Below are positions 1 to 5,072 of a stretch of 5,072 nucleotides of DNA, one piece after another (position 1 is the stretch's first letter; the number at the start of each line of letters is the position of its first letter). The stretch covers positions 1 to 5,072 of the forward strand of contig CAAFQM010000167.1 of NCBI GenBank assembly GCA_900765105.1. The letters are read 5' to 3'. A program made the translations under genes and the position numbers. Source of the DNA: an uncultured Faecalibacterium sp. (lineage in GTDB: Bacteria > Bacillota > Clostridia > Oscillospirales > Ruminococcaceae). Below the pieces are notes generated by a model. The model ran no database searches. It was not told the origin of the DNA and saw only the letters and a list, made by a program, of their open reading frames with translations.

Positions 1-414
1 CTCGGGCTTCTGAGCTGCGTGAGCGTGCTCGGCACCCTGGTAGCAGTGCAGGCGGGTCAGAGCCTTAGCACCGATGGTGTTGGAAGGGATCATGCCCTTG
101 ACAGCGTAGGTCATAGCCAGGTCGCTGTTCTCAGCCATCAGCTTGCTGTACTGGACCTTCTTCAGGCCGCCGATGAACTTGCTGTGGGTGATGTGGAACT
201 TCTGCTCGGCCTTCTTGCCGGTCAGAACAGCCTGATCGCAGTTGATGACAACGACGAAATCGCCGCAGTCAACGTTGGGGGTGTAATCGACCTTCTGCTT
301 GCCGCGCAGCAGAACAGCAGCCTCAGCAGCGACGTGGCCCAGGCTCTTGCCGGCAGCGTCGAGCAGGTACCACTTGCGCTCGACTTCAGCGGGCTTCACG
401 AGAGTAGTGCTCAT
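1..414 (-). CDS. rplM: 50S ribosomal protein L13, 3' end cut by window edge
   Basis: L13 is an early-assembly protein of the large ribosomal subunit that binds 23S rRNA. Reading the minus strand from ATG at 414 gives 138 uninterrupted codons to the window edge. L13 is usually about 142-150 residues, so only the last few are missing. Family hallmarks are KWYLLDAAGKSLG at residues 14-26, the YTPNVDCGDFVVVIN segment at 44-58, LTGKK at 64-68, GGLK at 82-85, VKGMIP at 105-110 and the C-terminal GAEHAHAAQKPE at 127-138. The usual HTGYPGG loop reads HSKFIGG here, a lineage variant rather than a defect. The start is fixed by an AGGAGG site 8 nt upstream. In most bacteria rpsI (S9) follows directly, and it should lie just outside the window. 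Identification is very secure; only the stop is unseen. Confidence 0.97.
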   Translation of the reverse strand, partial: MSTTLVKPAEVERKWYLLDAAGKSLGHVAAEAAVLLRGKQKVDYTPNVDCGDFVVVINCDQAVLTGKKAEQKFHITHSKFIGGLKKVQYSKLMAENSDLAMTYAVKGMIPSNTIGAKALTRLHCYQGAEHAHAAQKPE

Positions 415-422
415 ATCTATTT

Positions 423-428
423 CCTCCT
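423..428 (-). promoter_or_regulatory. Ribosome binding site of rplM
   Basis: The minus strand reads AGGAGG here, a full match to the anti-Shine-Dalgarno sequence, with an 8-nt spacer before the ATG at 414. This decides the start of rplM and predicts strong initiation, as expected for a ribosomal protein. Confidence 0.92.
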
Positions 429-451
429 GATAAACTTTTTGTACGTTTCAG

Positions 452-467
452 GCGCCTTTTGGGGCGC
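452..467 (-). other. Hairpin at the 5' end of the rplM leader
   Basis: On the minus strand GCGCC (467-463) can pair with GGCGC (456-452) around a CCAAAA loop, a perfect 5-bp GC stem. The predicted transcription start is near 468, so the stem would sit at the extreme 5' end of a leader of about 54 nt. It could stabilise the mRNA, or be part of a ribosomal-protein leader like the L13 leaders known in other Firmicutes. I cannot match it to that family's consensus. There is no U-run after it, so it is not a terminator. Confidence 0.5.
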
Positions 468-474
468 GAGTGTC

Positions 475-503
475 AGTATACATCATAAAAAGGTGCCTGT
501 CAA
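475..503 (-). promoter_or_regulatory. Sigma-A-type promoter of rplM
   Basis: The minus strand carries a perfect -35 box TTGACA (503-498) and a -10 box TATACT (480-475), one base from TATAAT, with the optimal 17-bp spacer. Transcription should start near 468-469, leaving a leader of about 54 nt. Such a near-consensus promoter fits a highly expressed ribosomal protein gene. A-tracts directly upstream (509-535) probably strengthen it further. Confidence 0.9.
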
Positions 504-508
504 CAGCA

Positions 509-535
509 TTTTTTGATTTTTTCAGTGTATTTTTT
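509..535 (-). promoter_or_regulatory. A-tract UP-element-like region upstream of the rplM promoter
   Basis: Read on the minus strand, three A6 runs lie at 535-530, 522-517 and 514-509, immediately upstream of the -35 box. Relative to the predicted start, the two nearest runs fall at about -41 to -54. That is where the C-terminal domain of the RNA polymerase alpha subunit contacts A/T-rich UP elements. The role is inferred from position and composition, which resemble strong rRNA and ribosomal-protein promoters. Confidence 0.6.
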
Positions 536-540
536 GTAAA

Positions 541-590
541 CTCTCGATTTCTCACGATTTCTCTCAAAATCTCGTGTTTTCTCAAAATGC
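541..590. repeat. Degenerate 10-bp tandem repeat with phased CTC
   Basis: Five consecutive 10-base units begin with CTC at exactly 541, 551, 561, 571 and 581. The first two, CTCTCGATTT and CTCACGATTT, differ at one base; the later units drift (CTCTCAAAAT, CTCGTGTTTT, CTCAAAATGC). The word TCTCAAAAT occurs twice, at 562-570 and 580-588. Each unit pairs a CTC with an A/T run, so the A/T tracts recur about once per helical turn, which could bend the DNA between the two promoters. Function is unknown. Confidence 0.55.
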
Positions 591-606
591 ATTTTCTGTT
601 GATTTT

Positions 607-624
607 TCTGCCCGCCGGGGCAGA
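607..624. repeat. Perfect 7-bp inverted repeat
   Basis: TCTGCCC (607-613) and GGGCAGA (618-624) are exact inverted copies around a 4-base GCCG centre. The plus strand continues with TTTTCT, which faintly resembles a terminator. However, no plus-strand gene lies upstream to be terminated, and rplM is transcribed away from it. A protein-binding palindrome upstream of the rightward promoter is a reasonable alternative; its centre lies about 63 bp before the predicted start. Confidence 0.5.
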
Positions 625-660
625 TTTTCTCGCGCTGCACGCTACAATTTTGTCCGGCGT

Positions 661-671
661 TGTGTTATACT
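661..671 (+). promoter_or_regulatory. Extended -10 promoter of the membrane protein-ttcA-alr-lepA operon
   Basis: TGTG at 661-664, one base, then TATACT at 666-671 matches the TRTGnTATAAT extended -10 element common in Gram-positive promoters. No good -35 box lies 16-18 bp upstream (the region reads CTACAATT), which is typical of promoters relying on an extended -10. Predicted start is near 678, giving a leader of about 47 nt. This is the only convincing promoter for the downstream genes in the window. Confidence 0.72.
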
Positions 672-682
672 ATAAAGGATAC

Positions 683-699
683 GGCAGCTCCCGCCTGCC
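683..699 (+). repeat. Inverted repeat in the operon leader
   Basis: GGCAG (683-687) and CTGCC (695-699) are inverted copies around a 7-base CTCCCGC loop, just after the predicted transcription start. The transcript could form a 5-bp stem ending 10 bases before the AAGGAG site. The arms use the same sequence as the palindrome at 607-624, so this may instead be a second site for the same DNA-binding protein. Short GC-rich repeats also arise by chance. Confidence 0.4.
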
Positions 700-708
700 C
701 ATACGAAC

Positions 709-714
709 AAGGAG
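709..714 (+). promoter_or_regulatory. Ribosome binding site of the membrane protein gene
   Basis: AAGGAG lies 11 nt before the ATG at 726, a slightly long spacer. It supports 726 as the start over the in-frame TTG at 660, which overlaps the -10 promoter element and would not be present in the mRNA. Confidence 0.78.
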
Positions 715-725
715 AACATTTTCAT

Positions 726-1295
726 ATGCCAAACGACATCAACCGCAACGCCTCTGCCCAGCGCCGCACCTCCAGGCTGCTGGCAGCCATGGGCATCTTT
801 ATCGCTCTGGGCATCGTCGCTTACATTATATTGACTCTGCTGGTCAACCGCAGCGTCCCCGCAAACCCCGATACCCGCTACACCGGCACCAACGGCATCT
901 CGGTGTATTACGACAGTTCCATCTGGAAGGTCTGCCAGATGACCGAGGATGACACTCTCGGCACCGTGCTGGAGCTGGCCACGGCCGACACTTCCGACGG
1001 CGAGGACTACGAGGCCGTTCTGCTGCAGCGCGGCACCGCCGACACTTACGAAGATTTTATTGACGCTTCCGAAAAAGACCTGAAGCAGGCCTACGGCGTT
1101 ATCAAGCCCCGCAAGGTCAACCTGACCGTGGACGGCGCCGAGGTGGAAGCTGTGCGCTGCGACATCCAGACCTACTACGCCGTGCTGGCCACCGTCACCT
1201 ACCCGGACGGCGATGTGGTGTATGTGTCCGGCCTGACCAAGCTGGCCTCCATCAACGACGTGGTGAACCTTGTGGAAAGCGTGACCCTGTCATGA
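726..1295 (+). CDS. Uncharacterised single-pass membrane protein with extracytoplasmic domain
   Basis: I do not recognise this 189-residue protein as a named family. The N-terminal 17 residues are polar and basic (RR at 13-14, R17), followed by one hydrophobic segment at about 18-40 (LLAAMGIFIALGIVAYIILT). The positive-inside rule predicts a cytoplasmic N-terminus and an exterior domain of about 145 residues. No lipobox cysteine is present. The exterior part starts GISVYYDSSIWKV (57-69), has an acidic helix-like stretch at 108-121, VDGAEVEAVRCDI at 135-147, and ends with a strand and helix pattern through VVNLVESVTL. This layout resembles Mog1/PsbP-like domains of small bacterial envelope proteins, but that is inference by pattern. 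C70 and C145 are the only cysteines and could form a disulfide. Its stop overlaps the next start (ATGA), so translation is coupled to the ttcA-like gene. It is the first gene of the operon. Confidence 0.85.
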   Translation: MPNDINRNASAQRRTSRLLAAMGIFIALGIVAYIILTLLVNRSVPANPDTRYTGTNGISVYYDSSIWKVCQMTEDDTLGTVLELATADTSDGEDYEAVLLQRGTADTYEDFIDASEKDLKQAYGVIKPRKVNLTVDGAEVEAVRCDIQTYYAVLATVTYPDGDVVYVSGLTKLASINDVVNLVESVTLS

Positions 1296-2065
1296 GCCGA
1301 GCCATGCAGCGCCTGTGCGGCCTGATGCGCAAAGCTGTGCAGGACTATGAGATGATCGCTCCGGGCGACCGCGTGATGGTGGGCGTTTCCGGCGGCAAGG
1401 ACAGCGTGGCGCTGACCATCGGCCTTGCCGAGCTGCGCAAGTACATCGGCTTCGACTTCCCCGTGCAGGCCGTCACACTGGATCCGCAGTTCGGCGGCAA
1501 GCCCATGGATTATACCGTATTGCAGGAGCTGTTTGCCCGGTACGACATCCCCTACGAGATCCGCCGCACCGAGATCGGTCCTGTGGTGTTCGACTACCGC
1601 AAGGAGAAGAACCCCTGCGCCCTGTGCGCCAAGCTGCGGCGCGGTGCACTGCACACGGCGGCGCAGGAGCTGGGCTGCAACAAGGTAGCGCTGGGGCACC
1701 ATCTGGACGATGCCGTGGAGACCTTTTATATGAACCTCTGGCGGGAGGGGCGTATCGGCTGCTTCTCGCCCGTCACCTATCTCTCCCGCCGGGATCTGAC
1801 CCTCATCCGTCCCATGCTGCTGGCCACAGAGCAGGAGGTCATCGGCGCGGTGCGGGCCGAAGGTCTGCCCATCGTCAAAAGCATCTGCCCCGCCGACGGC
1901 GTGACCGTCCGGGAGCAGACCAAAGAGTTTGTCCACGAGCGCTGCCGCACCGACCCGGCCTTCCGGCAAAAGACCCTGCATGCTCTGCAGGAAAGCGGCA
2001 TCGACGGCTGGCGGCCCGTCCACACCGGGCGCGGCAGCTTTACCATTACAAAAGAGGAAGAATGA
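1292..2065 (+). CDS. ttcA: TtcA-family tRNA 2-thiocytidine biosynthesis protein (PP-loop ATPase)
   Basis: The family activates a tRNA base with ATP and inserts sulfur. In enteric bacteria TtcA makes 2-thiocytidine at position 32 with the help of a [4Fe-4S] cluster. This cytoplasmic 257-residue protein has the adenylating PP-loop SGGKDS at residues 33-38 and CALC at 109-112 followed by KLRRG, the TtcA-type Cys-x-x-Cys. The helix GHHLDDAVET follows at 135-144, and a third cysteine, C199, lies in KSICPADG. These three cysteines are those expected to hold the cluster. It is shorter than the roughly 310-residue E. coli enzyme. The ATG at 1292 overlaps the preceding stop by 4 nt and has only a weak GGAAAG site upstream (1274-1279), so it probably depends on translational coupling; an ATG at 1304 is a less likely alternative. 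Family membership is firm. The exact target nucleotide is inferred, because TtcA relatives in Gram-positive bacteria are little characterised. Confidence 0.88.
   Translation: MSRAMQRLCGLMRKAVQDYEMIAPGDRVMVGVSGGKDSVALTIGLAELRKYIGFDFPVQAVTLDPQFGGKPMDYTVLQELFARYDIPYEIRRTEIGPVVFDYRKEKNPCALCAKLRRGALHTAAQELGCNKVALGHHLDDAVETFYMNLWREGRIGCFSPVTYLSRRDLTLIRPMLLATEQEVIGAVRAEGLPIVKSICPADGVTVREQTKEFVHERCRTDPAFRQKTLHALQESGIDGWRPVHTGRGSFTITKEEE
2053..2060 (+). promoter_or_regulatory. Ribosome binding site of alr inside the ttcA-like 3' end
   Basis: AGAGGAAG overlaps the last codons of the ttcA-like gene and lies 8 nt before the alr ATG at 2069. It selects that ATG over the out-of-frame ATG at 2062, which overlaps the ttcA-like stop codon. 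Confidence 0.7.
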
Positions 2066-2068
2066 ATC

Positions 2069-3271
2069 ATGCAGACCCAACCTTTTGAAAAACACGTCTG
2101 GGCCGAGATCGATCTCGACGCCCTGCGTTCCAATTTCCGGGCGGTGAAAGCCCGGGCCGGTGCCCTGCCGCTGTGCGCAGTGGTCAAGGCCGACAGCTAC
2201 GGCCACGGCGCGGTGCAGTGTGCCCGCATCTTTGCCGAAGAGGGCGCGGCGTGGCTGGCCGTCAGCTGCCTGACCGAGGCCGTGCAGCTGCGCAAGGCCG
2301 GTCAGACCCTGCCCATCCTGATCTTAGGCCATGTGCAGCCGGAATACACCCAGACCCTTATCAACGAAAATATCACGGCGGCCTGCTACTCCACCGAGCA
2401 GGCGCAGAACCTTTCCGCTGCAGCCGTAAAGGCAGGCGGACGGGTGAAGATCCACCTCAAGGCCGACACCGGCATGGGACGCATCGGTTTTGCCCTGCGC
2501 ACCGACTTTGACGCCGCCGTCCGCGAGATGCTGGCCGTGTGTGAACTGCCCGGGCTGGAAATGACCGGCCTGTTCCAGCACTTCTCGGTGGCCGATGATA
2601 CCGCCGAGGAGAATATCGCCTACACTGCCGAGCAGCACCGGCTGTTCGTGCAGGCCTTTGAAGCGCTGAAAGCCGCCGGGCACGAGCCGAAGACCGTCCA
2701 CTGCGACAACTCTGCCGGTGTGATGCTGCATCCGGACTGGCCCGCCGGCCTGCCCCGGGAGCACTGCATGGCGCGTCCCGGCATCATCCTGTACGGCTAC
2801 GACCCCAGCGACGAAGTGCGCTTCGGCCGGTTCCAGCCGGTCATGACCCTTAAGACCGTGGTGAGCATGGTCAAGGAGATGCAGCCCGGCCAGTGCACCA
2901 GCTACGGACGCTGCTTCACCGCCGAAAAGCCCACCATGGTCGCCACCCTGTGCACCGGCTACGCCGACGGCTACCCCCGCCAGCTGAGCTGCGGCAAAGG
3001 CATTGTGGAGATCCACGGCAAAGCCTGCCCTGTTCTGGGCCGGGTGTGCATGGACCAGATGATGGTGGACGTCACCGGCATCCCCGATATCCACGAGGGC
3101 GACGAAGCCATCCTGTGGGGCGGTGCCGTCAGCGATGACGCCGAGACCATCGCCCGCAAGACCGATACGATCTCTTACGAGGTGCTGTGCGGCGTTTCCC
3201 GCCGAGTGCCCCGTGTCTACCGCGACCACGGCGGGATCGTGGCCGTGGAGGACTGGATCCTGGAAGCATAA
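2069..3271 (+). CDS. alr: Alanine racemase, PLP-dependent
   Basis: The enzyme interconverts L- and D-alanine in the cytoplasm, supplying D-Ala for peptidoglycan cross-links. The 400-residue product has the N-terminal TIM-barrel with the PLP lysine K40 in VVKADSYGHG. K131, in HLKADTGMGRIGF, corresponds to the lysine that is carbamylated in the Geobacillus enzyme, and R138 to its PLP-contacting arginine. HCDNSAG and RPGIILYG (R236) follow. The C-terminal beta-domain carries the second catalytic base Y279 in SYGR, then GYADGYPR, the CMDQMMVDV loop (M328, D329) and ISYEVLCGVSRRVPRVY near the end. All catalytic residues appear intact. It is somewhat longer than the usual 370-390 residues; the offset against Geobacillus numbering rises from +2 at R138 to about +16 at R236, so an insertion lies between them. 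The PLP motif reads KADSYGHG rather than the commoner KANAYGHG. It starts 3 nt after the ttcA-like stop and ends 20 nt before lepA. No VanT-type membrane domain is present. Confidence 0.96.
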   Translation: MQTQPFEKHVWAEIDLDALRSNFRAVKARAGALPLCAVVKADSYGHGAVQCARIFAEEGAAWLAVSCLTEAVQLRKAGQTLPILILGHVQPEYTQTLINENITAACYSTEQAQNLSAAAVKAGGRVKIHLKADTGMGRIGFALRTDFDAAVREMLAVCELPGLEMTGLFQHFSVADDTAEENIAYTAEQHRLFVQAFEALKAAGHEPKTVHCDNSAGVMLHPDWPAGLPREHCMARPGIILYGYDPSDEVRFGRFQPVMTLKTVVSMVKEMQPGQCTSYGRCFTAEKPTMVATLCTGYADGYPRQLSCGKGIVEIHGKACPVLGRVCMDQMMVDVTGIPDIHEGDEAILWGGAVSDDAETIARKTDTISYEVLCGVSRRVPRVYRDHGGIVAVEDWILEA

Positions 3272-3280
3272 ATCCCCAAC

Positions 3281-3286
3281 GGAGGA
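3281..3286 (+). promoter_or_regulatory. Ribosome binding site of lepA
   Basis: GGAGGA lies 5 nt before the ATG at 3292, within the 20-nt gap after alr. It is a strong site and fixes the lepA start. The gap has no room for a terminator or an independent promoter, so lepA is probably co-transcribed with alr. Confidence 0.88.
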
Positions 3287-3291
3287 ACTAC

Positions 3292-5072
3292 ATGGCAAGA
3301 GACAATATCCGCAATTTCTGCATCATTGCACACATCGACCACGGCAAGTCCACCCTGTCTGACCGCATTCTGGAATTGACCAAGAGCGTGGACGAGCGCA
3401 CCATGGAGGATCAGATCCTCGACAACATGGACATCGAGCGTGAGCGCGGCATCACCATCAAGGCCCGCGCCGTGACCATGAACTACACCGCCAAGGACGG
3501 CAAGACCTACGAGTTCAACCTCATCGACACCCCGGGCCATGTGGACTTTGCATATGAAGTCAGCCGCAGTCTGGCTGCCTGCGAGGGTGCCATTCTGGTG
3601 GTGGACGCCACGCAGGGCGTGGAAGCCCAGACGCTGGCCAACACCTACATGGCATTGGAGCACGACCTGGAACTGGTGCCCATCCTGAACAAGATCGACC
3701 TGCCCAGCGCCCACCCGGACGAGGTGGCACAGGAAGTGGAGGACGTGATCGGTCTGCCCTGCCTGGACGCGCCCCGCGTCTCGGCCAAGATCGGCCTGAA
3801 CGTGGATCAGGTGCTGGAGCGGGTGGTCAGCGACATCCCTGCTCCCACCGGCGACCCGGATGCCCCGCTGAAAGCGCTGATCTTTGACAGCATCTATGAC
3901 AGCTACAAGGGCGTCATCGTCTACATCCGCGTGTTCGAGGGCACGGTCAAGCCCGGCGACACCATCCGTCTGATGGCCACCGGTGCCGAGTTCACGCTGG
4001 TGGAAGTGGGCCACATGGGTGCCACCAGCCTGACCCCCTGCGCCCAGCTGCAGGCCGGTGAGGTCGGTTATCTGACCGCCAGCATCAAGACGGTGCAGGA
4101 CACCCGCGTGGGCGACACCGTCACGCTGGCAAACAACCCTACTCCGGAAGCTCTGCCCGGTTACCGTCAGGTCAAGCCCATGGTGTTCTGCGGCATCTAC
4201 CCCGCCGACGGCGCAAAGTACCCCGACCTGAAGGACGCGCTGGAAAAGCTGCAGCTGAACGACGCTTCCCTGACCTTTGAGCTGGAGACCAGTGCCGCGC
4301 TGGGCTTCGGCTTCCGCTGCGGTTTCCTCGGTCTGCTGCACATGGAGATCATCACCGAGCGTCTGGAACGGGAGTTTGATCTGGATATCATCACAACCAC
4401 CCCCAGCGTGCGCTACCGCCTGACCCTGACCGACGGCAGCGTAGAAATGATCGACAATCCTTCCAGCTACCCGGACCCCTCCAACATCGTCAAGCAGGAG
4501 GAGCCGTTCGTGGATGTGCACCTGTACACCCCCAACGACTATGTGGGCGGCCTGATGGATCTGTGCCAGAGCAAGCGCGGCGTACTGATCGATATGAAGT
4601 ATCTGGACGATGTGCGCGTGGACCTGCACTACGCTCTGCCGCTGGGCGAGATCGTATATGACTTCTTCGACGCCATCAAGAGCCGCAGCCGCGGTTACGC
4701 CAGCTACGACTATGAGTTCAAGGAATACCGCGAGAGCGACCTTGTCAAGCTGGATTTCCTGCTCAACGGCGACCCCGTGGACGCGCTGTCCATGATCGTG
4801 TTCCGCGACAACGCCTATGCCAAGGGCCGCCGTATCTGCGAAAAGCTGCGGGACAACATTCCCCGCAACCTGTTCGAGATCCCGGTGCAGGCTGCCATCG
4901 GCGGCAAGATCATCGCCCGCGAGACAGTCAAAGCCATGCGCAAAGACGTGCTGGCCAAATGCTACGGCGGCGATATCTCCCGCAAAAAGAAGCTGCTGGA
5001 AAAGCAGAAGGAAGGCAAAAAGAAGATGCGTCAGCTGGGCAGCGTTTCCCTGCCCAGCGAGGCCTTTACCGC
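3292..5072 (+). CDS. lepA: Elongation factor 4 (LepA GTPase), 3' end cut by window edge
   Basis: LepA/EF4 is a ribosome-associated translational GTPase linked to translation under stress, back-translocation in vitro, and 30S maturation. The frame is open for 593 codons to the window edge. LepA is about 600 residues, so only a few are missing. The G domain has AHIDHGKST (13-21), RGITI (52-56), DTPGH (79-83, with the catalytic H83), NKID (133-136) and SAK (164-166). The LepA/EF-G-like SAALGFGFRCGFLGLLHMEI is at 334-353. The LepA-specific C-terminal domain includes GGKIIARETVKAMRKDVLAK, the lysine-rich stretch at 564-581 (RKKKLLEKQKEGKKKMRQ) and LGSVSLPSEAF, which marks the extreme C-terminus. 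The start is set by GGAGGA 5 nt upstream. In many Firmicutes lepA is followed by hemN/hemW, which may lie beyond the edge. The gene appears intact as far as it can be seen. Confidence 0.97.
   Translation, partial: MARDNIRNFCIIAHIDHGKSTLSDRILELTKSVDERTMEDQILDNMDIERERGITIKARAVTMNYTAKDGKTYEFNLIDTPGHVDFAYEVSRSLAACEGAILVVDATQGVEAQTLANTYMALEHDLELVPILNKIDLPSAHPDEVAQEVEDVIGLPCLDAPRVSAKIGLNVDQVLERVVSDIPAPTGDPDAPLKALIFDSIYDSYKGVIVYIRVFEGTVKPGDTIRLMATGAEFTLVEVGHMGATSLTPCAQLQAGEVGYLTASIKTVQDTRVGDTVTLANNPTPEALPGYRQVKPMVFCGIYPADGAKYPDLKDALEKLQLNDASLTFELETSAALGFGFRCGFLGLLHMEIITERLEREFDLDIITTTPSVRYRLTLTDGSVEMIDNPSSYPDPSNIVKQEEPFVDVHLYTPNDYVGGLMDLCQSKRGVLIDMKYLDDVRVDLHYALPLGEIVYDFFDAIKSRSRGYASYDYEFKEYRESDLVKLDFLLNGDPVDALSMIVFRDNAYAKGRRICEKLRDNIPRNLFEIPVQAAIGGKIIARETVKAMRKDVLAKCYGGDISRKKKLLEKQKEGKKKMRQLGSVSLPSEAFT

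Larger units (their letters stand above)
415..725. other. Divergent intergenic region between rplM and the plus-strand operon
   Basis: These 311 bases contain no convincing gene; the short open frames crossing them have no ribosome binding site or family features. The stretch from about 481 to 608 is strikingly AT-rich compared with the GC-rich genes around it. It contains two back-to-back promoters whose predicted starts lie about 210 bp apart (near 468 leftwards and 678 rightwards). Between and around them are A-tracts, a CTC-phased repeat (541-590) and two inverted repeats with the same GGCAG/CTGCC arm sequence (607-624 and 683-699). Confidence 0.85.

Noticed and set aside
19..516. A plus-strand open frame opposite rplM
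   Set aside because: It is antisense to a clear L13 gene and runs on into the promoter region. No family features are visible.
599..627. TTGATT at 599-604 as the -35 box of a second rightward promoter
   Set aside because: The sequence at the right distance (around AGATTT) is a poor -10 box and overlaps the inverted repeat; the extended -10 at 661-671 is much better.
607..630. The GC hairpin followed by TTTTCT as a rho-independent terminator
   Set aside because: No plus-strand gene ends upstream of it in the window, rplM is transcribed in the opposite direction away from it, and the T-run is short and interrupted.
660..725. An upstream TTG start for the membrane protein, adding 22 residues
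   Set aside because: The TTG overlaps the extended -10 promoter element and precedes the predicted transcription start. The ATG at 726 has its own AAGGAG site, and the protein from there has a sensible membrane-anchor N-terminus.
1199..2206. A 335-codon minus-strand open frame opposite the ttcA-like gene
   Set aside because: It is an antisense shadow of an intact PP-loop gene, with no ribosome binding site or family motif, and composition typical of reverse-frame GC-rich sequence.
2324..3298. A 324-codon minus-strand open frame opposite alr
   Set aside because: It lies opposite intact alr with all catalytic residues, and its translation looks like reverse-frame noise.
3217..4629. A 470-codon open frame on the minus strand opposite alr's end and lepA
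   Set aside because: It is antisense to an intact, clearly identified lepA. Its product is low-complexity, rich in H, V, G and Q, with no recognisable domain. G/C third positions of lepA suppress stops on the opposite strand.

Overview
The window looks like an ordinary housekeeping stretch of a bacterial chromosome. I found no mobile element, CRISPR array, tRNA or rRNA gene, and no sign of a new defence or mobile system. The genes are GC-rich with G/C-rich third codon positions. The promoters are sigma-A type and the ribosome binding sites are strong AGGAGG-like sequences. Together with the gene set, this suggests a higher-GC member of the Clostridia, most likely an Oscillospiraceae/Ruminococcaceae gut anaerobe similar to Faecalibacterium. 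That genus assignment is inferred from style and protein variants, not from a database match.

Layout. On the minus strand, from 414 to the left edge, lies rplM (ribosomal protein L13), missing only its last few codons. From 415 to 725 there is an AT-rich divergent intergenic region. It holds a near-consensus rplM promoter preceded by A6 tracts (UP-element-like), a short 5' leader with a hairpin, a 10-bp-phased CTC repeat, a GC-rich inverted repeat, and an extended -10 promoter facing right. On the plus strand four genes follow closely: a small single-pass membrane protein with an extracytoplasmic domain (726-1295), a TtcA-family PP-loop tRNA thiolation protein (1292-2065), alanine racemase alr (2069-3271), and lepA/elongation factor 4 (3292 to the right edge, missing its last few codons).

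The plus-strand genes overlap by 4 nt or are separated by 3 and 20 nt. No terminator is visible between them, so they probably form one operon read from the promoter near 666. It would combine tRNA modification, D-alanine supply for peptidoglycan and a ribosome-associated GTPase with an unrecognised membrane protein. The parts most worth a second look are the 311-bp divergent regulatory region and the uncharacterised membrane protein translationally coupled to the ttcA-like gene.
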